This document shows positions 1 through 9,436 of a stretch of DNA of 64,000 bases, in pieces. Position 1 is the stretch's first letter. Every line of letters begins with the position of its first letter. Origin of the DNA: UBA4810 sp002479215 (lineage in GTDB: Bacteria; Desulfobacterota; Syntrophia; Syntrophales; Smithellaceae). The stretch lies in NCBI GenBank assembly GCA_049514435.1, contig JBEKVB010000009.1:46958-110957 (forward strand), in the 5' to 3' direction. The notes under the pieces are model-generated. The model was not told where the DNA came from and ran no database searches. It was given only the letters and a program-made list of their open reading frames with translations. A program made the translations under genes and the position numbers.

Positions 1-1
1 A

Positions 2-2338
2 AATAAAAGTTTTCTTCATAGTGCCGCCGCTATTGTTGATATTCCCGAAAAAATAGGCGATTGGGAAGATTATCCATCATGGGTTAATCCGCAGTTGCAG
101 TCGGTTTTGAAGAAACACGGCATGGAGAGACTCTACAAACATCAGGCGCAGGCAATTCGTTTTATCCGCAACGGTAAGGATGTTGTGCTGGTTACGCCTA
201 CGGCCAGCGGCAAGACTCTTTGCTATAATCTTCCTGTCCTCCAAAGCATTCTGGAGGAACCGGAAACACGCGCCTTATATCTTTTTCCGACCAAAGCGCT
301 GGCGCAGGATCAAATGCATGAGATTTACAGCCTGATTACCGACCTGAAAGCCGATATCAAAACTTTTACTTATGACGGCGATACACCCGATGATGCCCGC
401 CAGGCTATCCGCAAACAGGGACATGTCGTCGTTACCAATCCGGATATGCTGCACGCGGGAATCCTGCCGCATCATACTAAATGGCAAAAGCTATTCGTTA
501 ATTTAAAATATATCGTCATTGATGAATTACATATTTACCGCGGCATTTTCGGCTCGCACTTTGCCAATGTCATCCGCCGGCTGGTGCGGATTTGCCGTTT
601 TTACGGCGCTAATCCCGTTTTCATTTGTTGCTCGGCAACCGTCGCCAATCCCCGTGAACATGCCAAAAAAATATTGGAGCGTGAGGTTGCTCTTTTGGAT
701 AAAAGCGGCGCACCCACTGCGGCAAAAACATTTATCCTTTATAATCCACCACTGGTTAACCGCGAGTTGGGTATCCGGCAGAGCGCCATGACGCCCGCGC
801 GCAAGATTGCCGCTGATCTCATCGAAAACGACATTCAAACAATTGTTTTTGCCACCAGCCGCTTAAACGTGGAAGTGCTGACCAAATATCTGAAAGACAA
901 ATTCGTGCGGACAAAGCCTAAGGATGATCATTTTGTCACCGGTTACCGCGGCGGCTATCTGCCGAATCTGCGCCGTGAGATCGAAAGCGGCCTGCGGGAG
1001 CGCGAAGTTATGGGAGTTATCAGCACCAACGCACTGGAGCTAGGCATTGATATCGGTAATCTGGAAGCGTGCATTATGGTGGGCTATCCCGGCTCTATTG
1101 CCAGTACCTGGCAGCAGGCGGGGCGCGCGGGAAGGCGTACAGGCCGCAGTCTGGCCATGCTCATTGCCCGCAGTAATCCTTTAGATCAATTTATCATGGA
1201 AAATCCCGATTACTTCTTTGCGCTCTCGCCCGAACATTGCCGCATCAATCCTGATAATCTACTTATTTTACTGCACCATATCAAAAGCGCCGCCTTTGAA
1301 TTGCCCTTTGAAAAGGGAGAAAAATTTGGTGGTGAAAATCTGGAAGAATTCCTCCGCTATCTCGAGGAAAAAGGAGTCCTGCATCGCACCAACGACCGTT
1401 GGCACTGGGCGGCGGAAAGTTATCCGGCGGATGAAGTAAGTTTACGAGCAATTAACCCGGAAAATGTTGTCGTGGTGGATACCACGGAGGCGGGCAAACA
1501 CAAGGTGATTGCGGAGGTGGACTGGGACAGTGCCTTTACCGCTGTGCATGATGAAGCCATTTATATGCTGGCCTCCGAGCAGTATCACGTGGACAAACTC
1601 GATCTGGAAGGGAAAAAAGCTTATGTGCGCAAGGTAGATTCCGATTACTATACCGATGCCATGACTTACACCAACGTCAGGGTAATCGATTCTTTTGAGA
1701 ATCACAAAGATGCCGGAGCTATTGTAGAGCACGGTGAAGTTCAGGTGGTACGCAAAGTAGTCGGCTATAAAAAGATTAAATTTTACACTTCCGAAAATCT
1801 CGGTTACGGCGATGTGAATCTGCCGGAAAAAGATATGCACACGACCAGTTACTGGTTTACCATTCCGCGCGATCTTCTCCGTAAACTTAGCTTTACACCG
1901 GCGGAAATTATTGATGGCCTTTCCGGCCTGGCCTACACTCTACATCATTTATCCGCCATGTATTTGATGGCGGATACGCACGACATCGATCGCTCGCTGG
2001 GCGATAAAAGCGGAGAATGGTTTGTCAACCAGGGTAAAGCCGGAAGGATAATAACTTCTTTTGGATCCGGACGTCCAGAAAATTTGGATGACAAAGCAGG
2101 GGCCAGAATTGACGAGTTCGATCCGACCATCTTTATCTTCGATTCCTATCCGGGAGGCATAGGATTTTCCGAACTCCTCTATCGCGAACACGCTAATTTG
2201 CTTTCCGCCGCGAAGAGCCTCGTGGAGAAATGCCCATGCGCTTATGGTTGTCCATCCTGTGTTGGTCCGACATTGGAAGTAGGAAAAACTGCCAAAGAAA
2301 TTGTGCCTAAAATTGTGGAGTTGATTATCGGCAAATGA
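2..2338 (+). CDS. mrfA: MrfA/YprA-type DEAD/DEAH helicase with C-terminal DUF1998 zinc domain (5' partial)
   Basis: ATP-dependent superfamily 2 helicase of the MrfA (YprA) family, which works with the nuclease MrfB in repair of mitomycin-type DNA damage in Bacillus. The frame is open from base 2, and the residues before the first possible start (TTG at 95) read like family sequence, so the gene begins upstream of the window. Visible motifs are Walker A TPTASGKT, the DELH box (motif II), SAT (motif III) and QQAGRAGRR (motif VI). The C-terminus has the four-cysteine cluster CPCAYGCPSC typical of DUF1998. Its stop overlaps the start of the next gene (ATGA), so the two are translationally coupled. 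The pairing with a YprB-like protein, as in Bacillus, supports the assignment. The role in this organism is inferred. Confidence 0.88.
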   Translation, partial: NKSFLHSAAAIVDIPEKIGDWEDYPSWVNPQLQSVLKKHGMERLYKHQAQAIRFIRNGKDVVLVTPTASGKTLCYNLPVLQSILEEPETRALYLFPTKALAQDQMHEIYSLITDLKADIKTFTYDGDTPDDARQAIRKQGHVVVTNPDMLHAGILPHHTKWQKLFVNLKYIVIDELHIYRGIFGSHFANVIRRLVRICRFYGANPVFICCSATVANPREHAKKILEREVALLDKSGAPTAAKTFILYNPPLVNRELGIRQSAMTPARKIAADLIENDIQTIVFATSRLNVEVLTKYLKDKFVRTKPKDDHFVTGYRGGYLPNLRREIESGLREREVMGVISTNALELGIDIGNLEACIMVGYPGSIASTWQQAGRAGRRTGRSLAMLIARSNPLDQFIMENPDYFFALSPEHCRINPDNLLILLHHIKSAAFELPFEKGEKFGGENLEEFLRYLEEKGVLHRTNDRWHWAAESYPADEVSLRAINPENVVVVDTTEAGKHKVIAEVDWDSAFTAVHDEAIYMLASEQYHVDKLDLEGKKAYVRKVDSDYYTDAMTYTNVRVIDSFENHKDAGAIVEHGEVQVVRKVVGYKKIKFYTSENLGYGDVNLPEKDMHTTSYWFTIPRDLLRKLSFTPAEIIDGLSGLAYTLHHLSAMYLMADTHDIDRSLGDKSGEWFVNQGKAGRIITSFGSGRPENLDDKAGARIDEFDPTIFIFDSYPGGIGFSELLYREHANLLSAAKSLVEKCPCAYGCPSCVGPTLEVGKTAKEIVPKIVELIIGK

Positions 2339-3642
2339 ACTCGCTTGAAAAATTAAAACGTCTGACCGGCGAAAAGACCAAAGCGCCGGAAAAGCCTTCG
2401 TCCAAACAAGTCCAAATCGATGAATTGCGCCGCCGGATTGATACAGTCATATCGCGAAGGCCGGATCGGCATCAAAGTGCATCTGAAAAAAAATTTGACG
2501 CTGATCAGATCAATCTATCGGAAATTGTACCTGGCGAAGAGACCGAAAACGATCACGGCAGATTTTTTCTGGCAAGCGAAGTTGTTCGCGGCAGCAGCCG
2601 CCATGGGCATCGTAACATCAGGGAAACTTTTGGTCTGGACATGAAAGCGGCGGCATTACTGGCCAACGAGCCGAGCATTGCTTATTTGAACTCTTCCGAT
2701 GCTCTGTTTCTGGATACGGAGACGACAGGGCTTGCCGGAGGCACGGGAACAATGGCTTTTTTAATCGGCCTGGGTTGGTTTGAAGACGGCCAATTTCACA
2801 TCCGGCAAATTCTGGCGCGTGATTTTGGTGAAGAAAAAGCCGCGCTAGCCTATCTCGGTGAAATAGCCAGTCAAAAAAAATTTCTGGTAACATTCAACGG
2901 CAAAGCATTTGATGTTAATCTTCTGACCACACGTTTCATTTTAAATCGATTACGCAGTGACCTCTCTTCGCTTCCCCACTTGGATTTGCTGCATCCTTCA
3001 CGCCGCATTTTAGGCCATCGTTTAGAGAACAGCCGTCTTGCCACTCTGGAAGCCGAAGTGCTGGGAGTTGAACGCGAAGACGACATACCCGGCTGGGAAA
3101 TACCACAGCGTTATTTCGATTGGTTGCGCCATCGTGATGGACGCCTTCTCGCATCTATCTTTAAGCATAACCGGCTTGATGTAATTTCCATGGCGAGCCT
3201 CACCGCCCATCTGACGGAAATTCTGACGGCGCAGGAATTAATGCAAAACGTTCATGCCGCCGATTATTTAGCCGCAGCCCGTCTTTTATTAAAACGCCGC
3301 GATGCCTGCGGAGTAGAAAACATCCTAAACATGTTTGATGACCGAAGGCGTAACGAAATCTCCATTGTTTCCAAAAAAGAGCTTTCCTTTTTATACAAAC
3401 GCAACGGCCGCTGGCGGGAAGCGGCTCAAATCTGGCAGGAATTAGTCAACGCGATGCCGGCAGATTATTCAACAATCTCGGAGCTGGCCAAATGGCTGGA
3501 GCACCATGCTCGCGATTATCTTCAGGCAAAGATATTGGTTCAGAAGGCTCTAAACCAAGGTGATACGTTGTCGGAGAAAGAAAAGGAGTCGTTATTACAC
3601 CGTTTGCGGCGTTTAAACGACAAACTGAAAACTGCCCGGTAA
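2335..3642 (+). CDS. mrfB: MrfB/YprB-type RNase H-like exonuclease with C-terminal TPR region
   Basis: A 435-residue protein with a ribonuclease H-like (YprB_RNaseH-like) exonuclease domain at about residues 118-290. DEDD-type acidic residues are visible in FLDTETTGLAGG, TFNGKAFDVNLL and the final HNRLDVISM, which fits a DEDDh nuclease. The last ~110 residues are helical and repeat-like (SFLYKRNGRWREAAQIWQEL), consistent with TPR repeats. It starts inside the stop codon of the helicase gene, the same arrangement as yprA-yprB of Bacillus, where the pair acts in mitomycin C repair. Substrate and damage type here are inferred from the family only. Confidence 0.85.
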   Translation: MNSLEKLKRLTGEKTKAPEKPSSKQVQIDELRRRIDTVISRRPDRHQSASEKKFDADQINLSEIVPGEETENDHGRFFLASEVVRGSSRHGHRNIRETFGLDMKAAALLANEPSIAYLNSSDALFLDTETTGLAGGTGTMAFLIGLGWFEDGQFHIRQILARDFGEEKAALAYLGEIASQKKFLVTFNGKAFDVNLLTTRFILNRLRSDLSSLPHLDLLHPSRRILGHRLENSRLATLEAEVLGVEREDDIPGWEIPQRYFDWLRHRDGRLLASIFKHNRLDVISMASLTAHLTEILTAQELMQNVHAADYLAAARLLLKRRDACGVENILNMFDDRRRNEISIVSKKELSFLYKRNGRWREAAQIWQELVNAMPADYSTISELAKWLEHHARDYLQAKILVQKALNQGDTLSEKEKESLLHRLRRLNDKLKTAR

Positions 3643-3677
3643 TTGTTTTAGAGATGGCCTCGTCATGACACAAAGAA

Positions 3678-5087
3678 TTATAAGGGTTTGTCTTTTTTGG
3701 CGGAAAAAATTTGTTCGATTCTGCGGAAGTCAGTTTTACCGGTAGCTGTTCTGGTTATTGAGGAAACGATTTTTATCCGGCGCGGCATGGCATAAGGTTC
3801 AAGCTTCTCCTGCATCATTTTTTTCAGCTGAATTTCTGTCAAATTACCGGCAACTAAAGCGGCAATAACGCTTTCCCGTCCCTTTTCCGCAGGTAGAGCA
3901 ATTACGACGGCATCGCGGACAGTTGGTAATTCTAATATCTTATTTTGCACATCCAAAAGATCCACTCTTTTACCGGCAACCTTGACTATTCCATCGGCCC
4001 TTCCCAATAAAACAAAACGATTGCCCTTTTCCTGTTGAACTTCATCACCGGTCACACAGAATCCGTCTGCATCTCTTTCCATTTCCGGCGAAGCAAAAGC
4101 GGATTGAATGGAAAGCCTTTTGCCGGAAATTTTCCAGGAAACAACATCAGCGGGCTTCCAGCTTTCGGTGTGTTCGCTGATGCTGCGCGAGGCAATGCCG
4201 CCTGTTTCCGTGGAACCGTAAATTTCGGTTATACCCAGACCGGTTTTTTTCTGAAAATGAATGGCATCGGAACGGTTCAATACACCGGAAGAAGAAAATG
4301 CAATTTTCAGCGAAGGCGCAGATAAATTATTCACCTTCAATGCCCGATAATGAATCGGAACACTGACCAGCACGGTGGCTTTATGTTTATTGGTCGTGGA
4401 AATGATTTCCTGGGGGAAGGTATAAATATCGGGTAGAACTTTAGCGTGGGCAACAAAAGGAACTAGGACTGAAAAAAGGAGTCCGTAAATATGGTAAGGA
4501 GGAACCGTAGGAACAAAAAGGTCTTTTTCTGAAATCGCGAATTTTTCCTTCAAATAGAAAGCTTCGGCAAATAAATTGCGGGGTGATTTTGACCAGACTT
4601 TTGGTTTCCCCGTGGAGCCTCCGGTAAAAAGGCGGAGAAAAGGTTCATCAGGATTACGGATTTCCTCGGGAATAATATCGGCCATTGAACCGGGAAGAGG
4701 AGTGATTATTTCTACCCCTGAGGGTATTTCTTCAGGATGATCAGAAATAGCAGCGTTAAAACCGACAGCTTCATACATCTCCATCAAGGCGTGAGAGGAA
4801 AAAGAATAAGGCAGAATCAGTTGGCAAGCACCGCTAAGTGAAGCCAGAATACAAGCGGCAGTGACGGCTTTCTTTTCGGTGCAAAGGCAAAGAGTTTTCT
4901 CCCCGCCGCGTCTTGATAGAATCTTCTTTATGCCGGCAGCCAGTTCAAAAACCTCACCATAGCTGTATCCGGAAAGAGTAAAATCTTTATGGCAAAGAGT
5001 TTTGGATGGCGCCAAAATTTTATTATATAAGCTCGTAAAATGATCTTTTTGCATGCCGGCCATAGTTAGAATTATTTCATTAAACAT
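3678..5087 (-). CDS. AMP-dependent acyl/aryl-CoA (or ACP) ligase
   Basis: A 469-residue ANL-superfamily adenylate-forming enzyme that would activate a carboxylic acid as acyl-AMP for transfer to CoA or an acyl carrier protein. The P-loop is FTGGSTGKPK, motif A5 is YGSTETGG, A7 is VTGDEV, A8 is LGRADGIVKVAGKRVD, and the A10 lysine sits in RTATGKTDFRRI near the C-terminus, so all catalytic motifs are intact. The protein is short for the family (often 500-550 residues), as stand-alone ligases in aryl-polyene and fatty-acid clusters tend to be. It is divergent from the dehydratase-ketoreductase operon. The start is uncertain: the ATG at 5087 has no clear ribosome binding site, and an in-frame ATG lies nine codons downstream. 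Confidence 0.8.
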   Translation of the reverse strand: MFNEIILTMAGMQKDHFTSLYNKILAPSKTLCHKDFTLSGYSYGEVFELAAGIKKILSRRGGEKTLCLCTEKKAVTAACILASLSGACQLILPYSFSSHALMEMYEAVGFNAAISDHPEEIPSGVEIITPLPGSMADIIPEEIRNPDEPFLRLFTGGSTGKPKVWSKSPRNLFAEAFYLKEKFAISEKDLFVPTVPPYHIYGLLFSVLVPFVAHAKVLPDIYTFPQEIISTTNKHKATVLVSVPIHYRALKVNNLSAPSLKIAFSSSGVLNRSDAIHFQKKTGLGITEIYGSTETGGIASRSISEHTESWKPADVVSWKISGKRLSIQSAFASPEMERDADGFCVTGDEVQQEKGNRFVLLGRADGIVKVAGKRVDLLDVQNKILELPTVRDAVVIALPAEKGRESVIAALVAGNLTEIQLKKMMQEKLEPYAMPRRIKIVSSITRTATGKTDFRRIEQIFSAKKDKPL

Positions 5088-5200
5088 TTTTTTGTCTATT
5101 TATCGGAAAAAAGGGGAAAAATCAATGCGGCATTTTTGTGTTTATTTTTTTAAAATAGACAAGCCTTTTTTCTAATAATAATCAAAAATAATGTTTTTTG

Positions 5201-5230
5201 TTGACTTCTATGTGGTTTTTTCATTAGCTA
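5201..5230 (+). promoter_or_regulatory. Possible sigma-70 promoter of the polyene-like operon
   Basis: TTGACT at 5201-5206 and TAGCTA at 5225-5230 are separated by 18 bases in the AT-rich 160-bp gap between the divergent ligase and dehydratase genes. It lies very close to the first start codon (5248), so the leader would be very short. Weak -10 match. Confidence 0.3.
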
Positions 5231-5247
5231 TAAAAAAATTTTAAAAA

Positions 5248-5682
5248 ATGATTATGCCGAACATTGACATTGAAAGCCTTATTCCACATCGTGAGCCGAT
5301 AAAGATTATCAGTGAAGTGATCGAGATAAAAGAAGACTATGCCATTACTACCGCTATTGTAAATCCTAACTGGCCTCTTTTTGATGGTAATGCGGTAGAT
5401 TCACTGGTCCTCATTGAGGCCATTGCCCAAACCGCGGCCATTGTCGAAGGTTACAAGAGAAGCAAGCAGGGCAAAGCCGGTGTTAAGGGCTGGCTTGTCG
5501 GCGTCAAGAATGCCGAATTTAATGTGGCGAAAATTCCCATTGATACCCAATTGACCATTTTCGTCAACAGTAAGTATTCGTTTGATAATTACGGCGTCGT
5601 GCAGGGAACTATTAAAAGCGGCGAAGATATTTTAGCTACAATAGTTCTTCAGGCTTTGCGTTTGAATGAAGACAGTCAGTAA
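5248..5682 (+). CDS. FabZ-like 3-hydroxyacyl-ACP dehydratase (hotdog fold)
   Basis: A 144-residue single-domain hotdog protein that would dehydrate beta-hydroxyacyl thioesters. The FabZ/FabA-type signature is present: the His of LIPHREP near the N-terminus and the acidic residue in LIEAIAQTAAIVEG in the central helix. It is about the usual length of FabZ. The first of the two nearby ATGs (5248 or 5254) is taken; neither has a convincing ribosome binding site. It heads a plus-strand operon of fatty-acid-type enzymes, so it is probably a dedicated dehydratase of that pathway rather than the housekeeping FabZ. Confidence 0.78.
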   Translation: MIMPNIDIESLIPHREPIKIISEVIEIKEDYAITTAIVNPNWPLFDGNAVDSLVLIEAIAQTAAIVEGYKRSKQGKAGVKGWLVGVKNAEFNVAKIPIDTQLTIFVNSKYSFDNYGVVQGTIKSGEDILATIVLQALRLNEDSQ

Positions 5683-5714
5683 ATAGATATTATTTGAGGG
5701 GATTAATTAAAAAC

Positions 5715-6443
5715 ATGAATGAAAAAAAAGTAGCAATAGTTACGGGCGCAAGTAGAGGCATCGGCAGGGCAATAGCTGTAGAGTTAGCCAAAGCCGGTTA
5801 CTTTGTAGTTATAAACTATAAATCCAATGAGGCGGCGGCAATAGAAACTTTGAAGCTTGTAGAGTCTACCGGCGGAGCGGGAGAAATTATACAATTTGAT
5901 GTTGCCGATGGAACACAGACCAGCAATGCTATTAAAGCGATTGTCGAACGCCATAAAAAAATCCATGTTCTTGTCAATAACGCCGGAATTACAGCCGACG
6001 GCCTTTTTATGATGCTGGGGGAGGATGAATGGGATAATGTAATTAACACTACCCTAAAAGGTTTTTACAATGTTACAAAACCGGTTTTACGGGAAATGGC
6101 TAAATCAAAATGCGGCTCGATTGTTTCCGTTTCGTCGGTCGCGGGAATATTGCCCAACCGCGGCCAGACAAATTACGCGGCGGCAAAAGCGGGAATAATA
6201 GGAGCTTCCCATTCACTGGCTAAAGAAGTGGCAAGGTTTGGAATAAGGGTGAATGTTGTCGCTCCCGGTTTAATTGAAACAGAAATGATCAAAAACGCGC
6301 CGGTTGCCGAAATCAAAAAGGTTATTCCGATGGAGAGACTAGGTAAACCGGAAGAAGTAGCGAGCGTCATTCGTTTTTTGTGTTCAGACGATGCCTCTTA
6401 CATGACGGGACAGGTTATAGGCATAAATGGAGGAATATGCTGA
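5715..6443 (+). CDS. 3-oxoacyl-ACP reductase (FabG-like SDR)
   Basis: Short-chain dehydrogenase/reductase of 242 residues, most like FabG: NADPH-dependent reduction of 3-oxoacyl-ACP. The cofactor motif TGASRGIGRA, the NNAG motif, the catalytic Ser in SVSSVAG and the YxxxK of NYAAAKAG are all present, and the C-terminus (YMTGQVIGINGG) is typical. The ATG at 5715 is preferred over an upstream TTG at 5694 because GAGGGGA lies about 12 bases before it and the resulting N-terminus matches the family. It lies between the dehydratase and a LolA-like gene, and is probably the ketoreductase of the polyene-like pathway. Confidence 0.88.
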   Translation: MNEKKVAIVTGASRGIGRAIAVELAKAGYFVVINYKSNEAAAIETLKLVESTGGAGEIIQFDVADGTQTSNAIKAIVERHKKIHVLVNNAGITADGLFMMLGEDEWDNVINTTLKGFYNVTKPVLREMAKSKCGSIVSVSSVAGILPNRGQTNYAAAKAGIIGASHSLAKEVARFGIRVNVVAPGLIETEMIKNAPVAEIKKVIPMERLGKPEEVASVIRFLCSDDASYMTGQVIGINGGIC

Positions 6444-7078
6444 TGCGAACTCGCTATTCTTTATTTGGTTTTCTAGGCATAATATTCGGCCTATTTTTAG
6501 TTATTATCTCTTTAACTTCTGCTGCTGCCGATAATTTTGATCAATTGCGGAAAGACGCCGCCAATATCAAAACCATTAAAGCGCGCTTTGTGCAAAAAAA
6601 ATCCATGAAAATTTTATCCAAACCTCTTATCTCCCAGGGGCTGTTTTATTACGTCGCCCCAGATTCTTTCCGCTGGGAGTATTTGAAGCCATTAAGAAGT
6701 GTAGTAATAACGTATAAAGGCGACACTAAACGTTACATCGCTTCCGGTGGAAAAATGATTGAAGATAAAACAGGCGGTGTGCAGGCAATGAAAATAGTTC
6801 TTAACGAAATAGCCGGTTGGATGAGCGGAAAATTCGATCAAAATCCGTCATTTGCGGCAACATTAAAAGAAGGAGCATATACGGAAATCACACTGACACC
6901 GGTCGGAAAAAGCATGGCCGGGATGATTGAAAAAATTAAAATTACCCTTTCTAAAAAAGATATAGCGGTCAAGTCTGTAAAAATTATAGAAAGCGCAAAT
7001 GCCTTTACCCAGATAGATTTCAGTGATGTGCAAATCAATAAAGTAATTAGCAATAAAACATTTCAGGATGTTGAATGA
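6443..7078 (+). CDS. LolA-like periplasmic outer-membrane lipoprotein carrier
   Basis: About 211 residues with a signal peptide (RTRYSLFGFLGIIFGLFLVI, cleavage near SAAA-D) followed by a LolA/LolA-like fold: KTIKARFVQKKSMKIL and a DSFRWEYLKP segment are characteristic. Such proteins carry lipid-modified cargo across the periplasm. The start is the ATG overlapping the fabG stop (TGATG), with GGAGGA eight bases upstream; an alternative ATG at 6437 is too close to that site. The next gene overlaps by ATGA. LolA-like genes are a regular part of aryl-polyene clusters, and its place here suggests it handles the cluster's product rather than general lipoproteins. Confidence 0.8.
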   Translation: MRTRYSLFGFLGIIFGLFLVIISLTSAAADNFDQLRKDAANIKTIKARFVQKKSMKILSKPLISQGLFYYVAPDSFRWEYLKPLRSVVITYKGDTKRYIASGGKMIEDKTGGVQAMKIVLNEIAGWMSGKFDQNPSFAATLKEGAYTEITLTPVGKSMAGMIEKIKITLSKKDIAVKSVKIIESANAFTQIDFSDVQINKVISNKTFQDVE

Positions 7079-7764
7079 AGCGGATATTCCCGTTAATTCT
7101 AATACCTATATTTCTTGCATCCTGCCAAAGCCTGCCGGTAATTAATGCACCTGCGCCGTCGGCAGACGGGAAGATTTCCGCTTGTCCGTCTCCCTTTTTA
7201 AAAGAAAGATACAGGCTGATACATGCGATTGAAATCCGAACGGCAGGAGATACCCGGGGAGCAATTATCGGTGTAACTTTGGCCGATCCGGCCACCCGCT
7301 TAATTTCGTGCGCCATTATGACAGCGGAAGGAATTGTGCTTTTCGATGCCGAAGAAGACGCAGGATTGCTCAAAGTTAATCGAGCACTGCCGCCTTTTGA
7401 TTCTGCGGATTTTGCGCAAAACATGATCGATGACATTAAACTCATCTTTTTCGCACCGGCAGGAAAAATTGAGCAGAAAGGCAATCTTCCCGGAGGAGCT
7501 GTCATTTGCCGCTGGCATGAAAAAAACGGCGGCTGGATCGATGTGTTATCCAATCAGCCGAAAGGCATAGAAATAAAACGGTATTCATCGTGTGGCAGTT
7601 TGAAACGCCATGTAAAGTTCGAAAAAACAGGTAAAAATATTTATCAAAACATTGAATTGCAAGCCAATGAGCTATATAGTTATTCGCTGCTGATGACGCT
7701 GATTGAATCCCAACCGGCAAAAGAAGAATTACACATAAATAAAGCCAAAGAGAAGAAAAAATGA
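7075..7764 (+). CDS. Outer-membrane lipoprotein, DUF3261-like
   Basis: A 229-residue predicted lipoprotein: the signal peptide ends in a lipobox with FLASCQ, so Cys17 would be lipidated. The body has beta-rich repeats such as LIHAIEIRTAGDTRGAIIGV. It resembles the DUF3261 lipoproteins that accompany LolA-like proteins in aryl-polyene clusters; this link rests on position and general character, not on an alignment. It overlaps the genes on both sides by four bases (ATGA), so the LolA-like gene, this gene and the FAD enzyme are translationally coupled. The last ~15 residues are lysine-rich. Confidence 0.6.
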   Translation: MKRIFPLILIPIFLASCQSLPVINAPAPSADGKISACPSPFLKERYRLIHAIEIRTAGDTRGAIIGVTLADPATRLISCAIMTAEGIVLFDAEEDAGLLKVNRALPPFDSADFAQNMIDDIKLIFFAPAGKIEQKGNLPGGAVICRWHEKNGGWIDVLSNQPKGIEIKRYSSCGSLKRHVKFEKTGKNIYQNIELQANELYSYSLLMTLIESQPAKEELHINKAKEKKK

Positions 7765-9233
7765 AAAATCCTATAGCGGGTAAAAATATCGTTATTATTG
7801 GTTCAGGTATCGGCGGATTGAGCGCGGGAATTCTTTTATCCTTGTTGAACTTCCAGGTAACTATTGTGGAAAAAAATCCACTGCCGGGCGGATTGATGCG
7901 TTCCTACCGGCGCGCGGGAATTGACTGTCCCGTTGGTGTCCACTATGTAGGCGCCCTGGGAGAAGATGAGCCTTTAGGAAAAATGTTTCACGTTATGGGC
8001 ATACCGGTAGATAAGCTCTTTGCCCGAATGGGGCAGGAAGGCATAATTGACCGTTATATCTTTGATAAATTCACTTTTGACTTGCCTACCAGTATTGATT
8101 TCTACGAGAAAAATCTGCACAACTCTTTTCCTCAAGACGCCGCGGCTCTGGACTTAATTATGAAGAATTTGCGTGAAATATCCAAGCGCATGTTAAAGAC
8201 ATCCTTTTTACTCAATCAGGGTGATCCCTTCCAAAATATCGATTATTACCAATCCTTGGGTGAATTTTTGGATAAGCTAAAAGTTTCCGCCGGTTTGCGG
8301 GTGGTATTGTCTATTCCTGCCCAGCTTATCGGCGTTCCTCCGGCCGATTGCCCGGTTATTTTTCATCACATGGTTTTAGCCGGTTATTTATTTTCCTCCT
8401 GGAGATTAAAAGAGAGCGGCAGCAAAATGGCCGATGTTTTTGTAAAACGTTTTCAGGAGCTGGGCGGAAAAATTGTCTTAAGCGATGGCGCTGAAAAAAT
8501 ATTGCTGAAATCAGGAAAGGTAGCAGGAACAAAGCTAAAATCCGGCCTCGAATTGCCATCTGATGCCGTCATCGCCGATGTACATCCGAAGGTACTGTTG
8601 GAATTGCTCGAGGCGGAAGCTCTGCGCAGTTCGTATCGGCAACGCATATTAAATTTAGAGGAAACCGAAGGCGTTATTTCCATTCAGGTCGGCGTTGATG
8701 CGTCCGCCCATCCGGAAATGACGCATAATATATACCGGCTCAGTACGGATGAAAAAGGCAAGATACAAGACGGGATATTTTATCAACTGCGGCGGGGAAA
8801 CAACAATTTAAACTTAGTTTCGATCATTGCTAAATCGTCATACAAAGAATGGAATCAGTGGGAAAATACGGTTTCCGGACAGCGCGGGAAAGACTATGAA
8901 GAAAAAAAACAAAATCTTGCCCGTGGACTTTCACAAAAAGCAAATGAAGTATTTGGAGGGTTAAAAAATGCCCGCATTCTGGATGTTTTTACTCCCCTAA
9001 CTCTTCGGGATTATGTAAATTGTCCGGAAGGTTCCTGCTACGGAGTACTGCGTTCTTCACGCCAATTGCTTAAAGTTGCATCTTTAAATAATATTCCCAT
9101 ACCCGGCCTTTGCCTGACTGGGCAAAATGCTTTGGCACCTGGAGTTTTAGGCAGTATATTAGGTTCTTTTAATGCGGCAAAGCAAATTGCCGGAACCGAA
9201 AGATTTACCCGGGAAATCAAGTGGGAATTTTAA
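7761..9233 (+). CDS. FAD-dependent oxidoreductase, phytoene desaturase / retinol saturase superfamily
   Basis: A 490-residue flavoprotein. The N-terminus has the dinucleotide-binding motif GSGIGGLSAG followed by EKNPLPGGLMRSYRRAG, and the C-terminus has the CrtI-like segment LTGQNALAPGVLGSILGS. This superfamily desaturates or saturates long conjugated chains (carotenoids, retinol) or acts on lipids. It overlaps the lipoprotein gene by four bases and so belongs to the same operon. A desaturase-like enzyme next to dehydratase, ketoreductase, ACP and ketosynthase genes fits a pathway that makes or edits a polyunsaturated chain. Reaction direction and substrate cannot be read from the sequence. 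Confidence 0.75.
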   Translation: MKNPIAGKNIVIIGSGIGGLSAGILLSLLNFQVTIVEKNPLPGGLMRSYRRAGIDCPVGVHYVGALGEDEPLGKMFHVMGIPVDKLFARMGQEGIIDRYIFDKFTFDLPTSIDFYEKNLHNSFPQDAAALDLIMKNLREISKRMLKTSFLLNQGDPFQNIDYYQSLGEFLDKLKVSAGLRVVLSIPAQLIGVPPADCPVIFHHMVLAGYLFSSWRLKESGSKMADVFVKRFQELGGKIVLSDGAEKILLKSGKVAGTKLKSGLELPSDAVIADVHPKVLLELLEAEALRSSYRQRILNLEETEGVISIQVGVDASAHPEMTHNIYRLSTDEKGKIQDGIFYQLRRGNNNLNLVSIIAKSSYKEWNQWENTVSGQRGKDYEEKKQNLARGLSQKANEVFGGLKNARILDVFTPLTLRDYVNCPEGSCYGVLRSSRQLLKVASLNNIPIPGLCLTGQNALAPGVLGSILGSFNAAKQIAGTERFTREIKWEF

Positions 9234-9310
9234 TACTGTGGACGTAAAAGCCATTTTATGCTAATTTTTATCTGTATTTCGGCCAAAAGTGAAAATCAAT
9301 AGGATACGCG

Positions 9311-9332
9311 GTAATCCGCGGCGGCGGATTAC
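9311..9332. repeat. Perfect 9-bp hairpin between the FAD enzyme and ACP genes
   Basis: GTAATCCGC at 9311-9319 and GCGGATTAC at 9324-9332 form a perfect stem with a four-base loop, in a 203-bp gap. There is no T-tract right after it, so it is not an obvious terminator; a REP-like palindrome or an operon-internal RNA hairpin is possible. The rest of the gap shows no gene. Confidence 0.5.
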
Positions 9333-9436
9333 TACTTCGTCCTTCGGCCTAATCGGAAAAAAAATATAAATTATAGAAAAATAAAACGATATTTGTTAAA
9401 AACAAAAAATTAAATTCAGGAGTTAAAATCAAAGCG

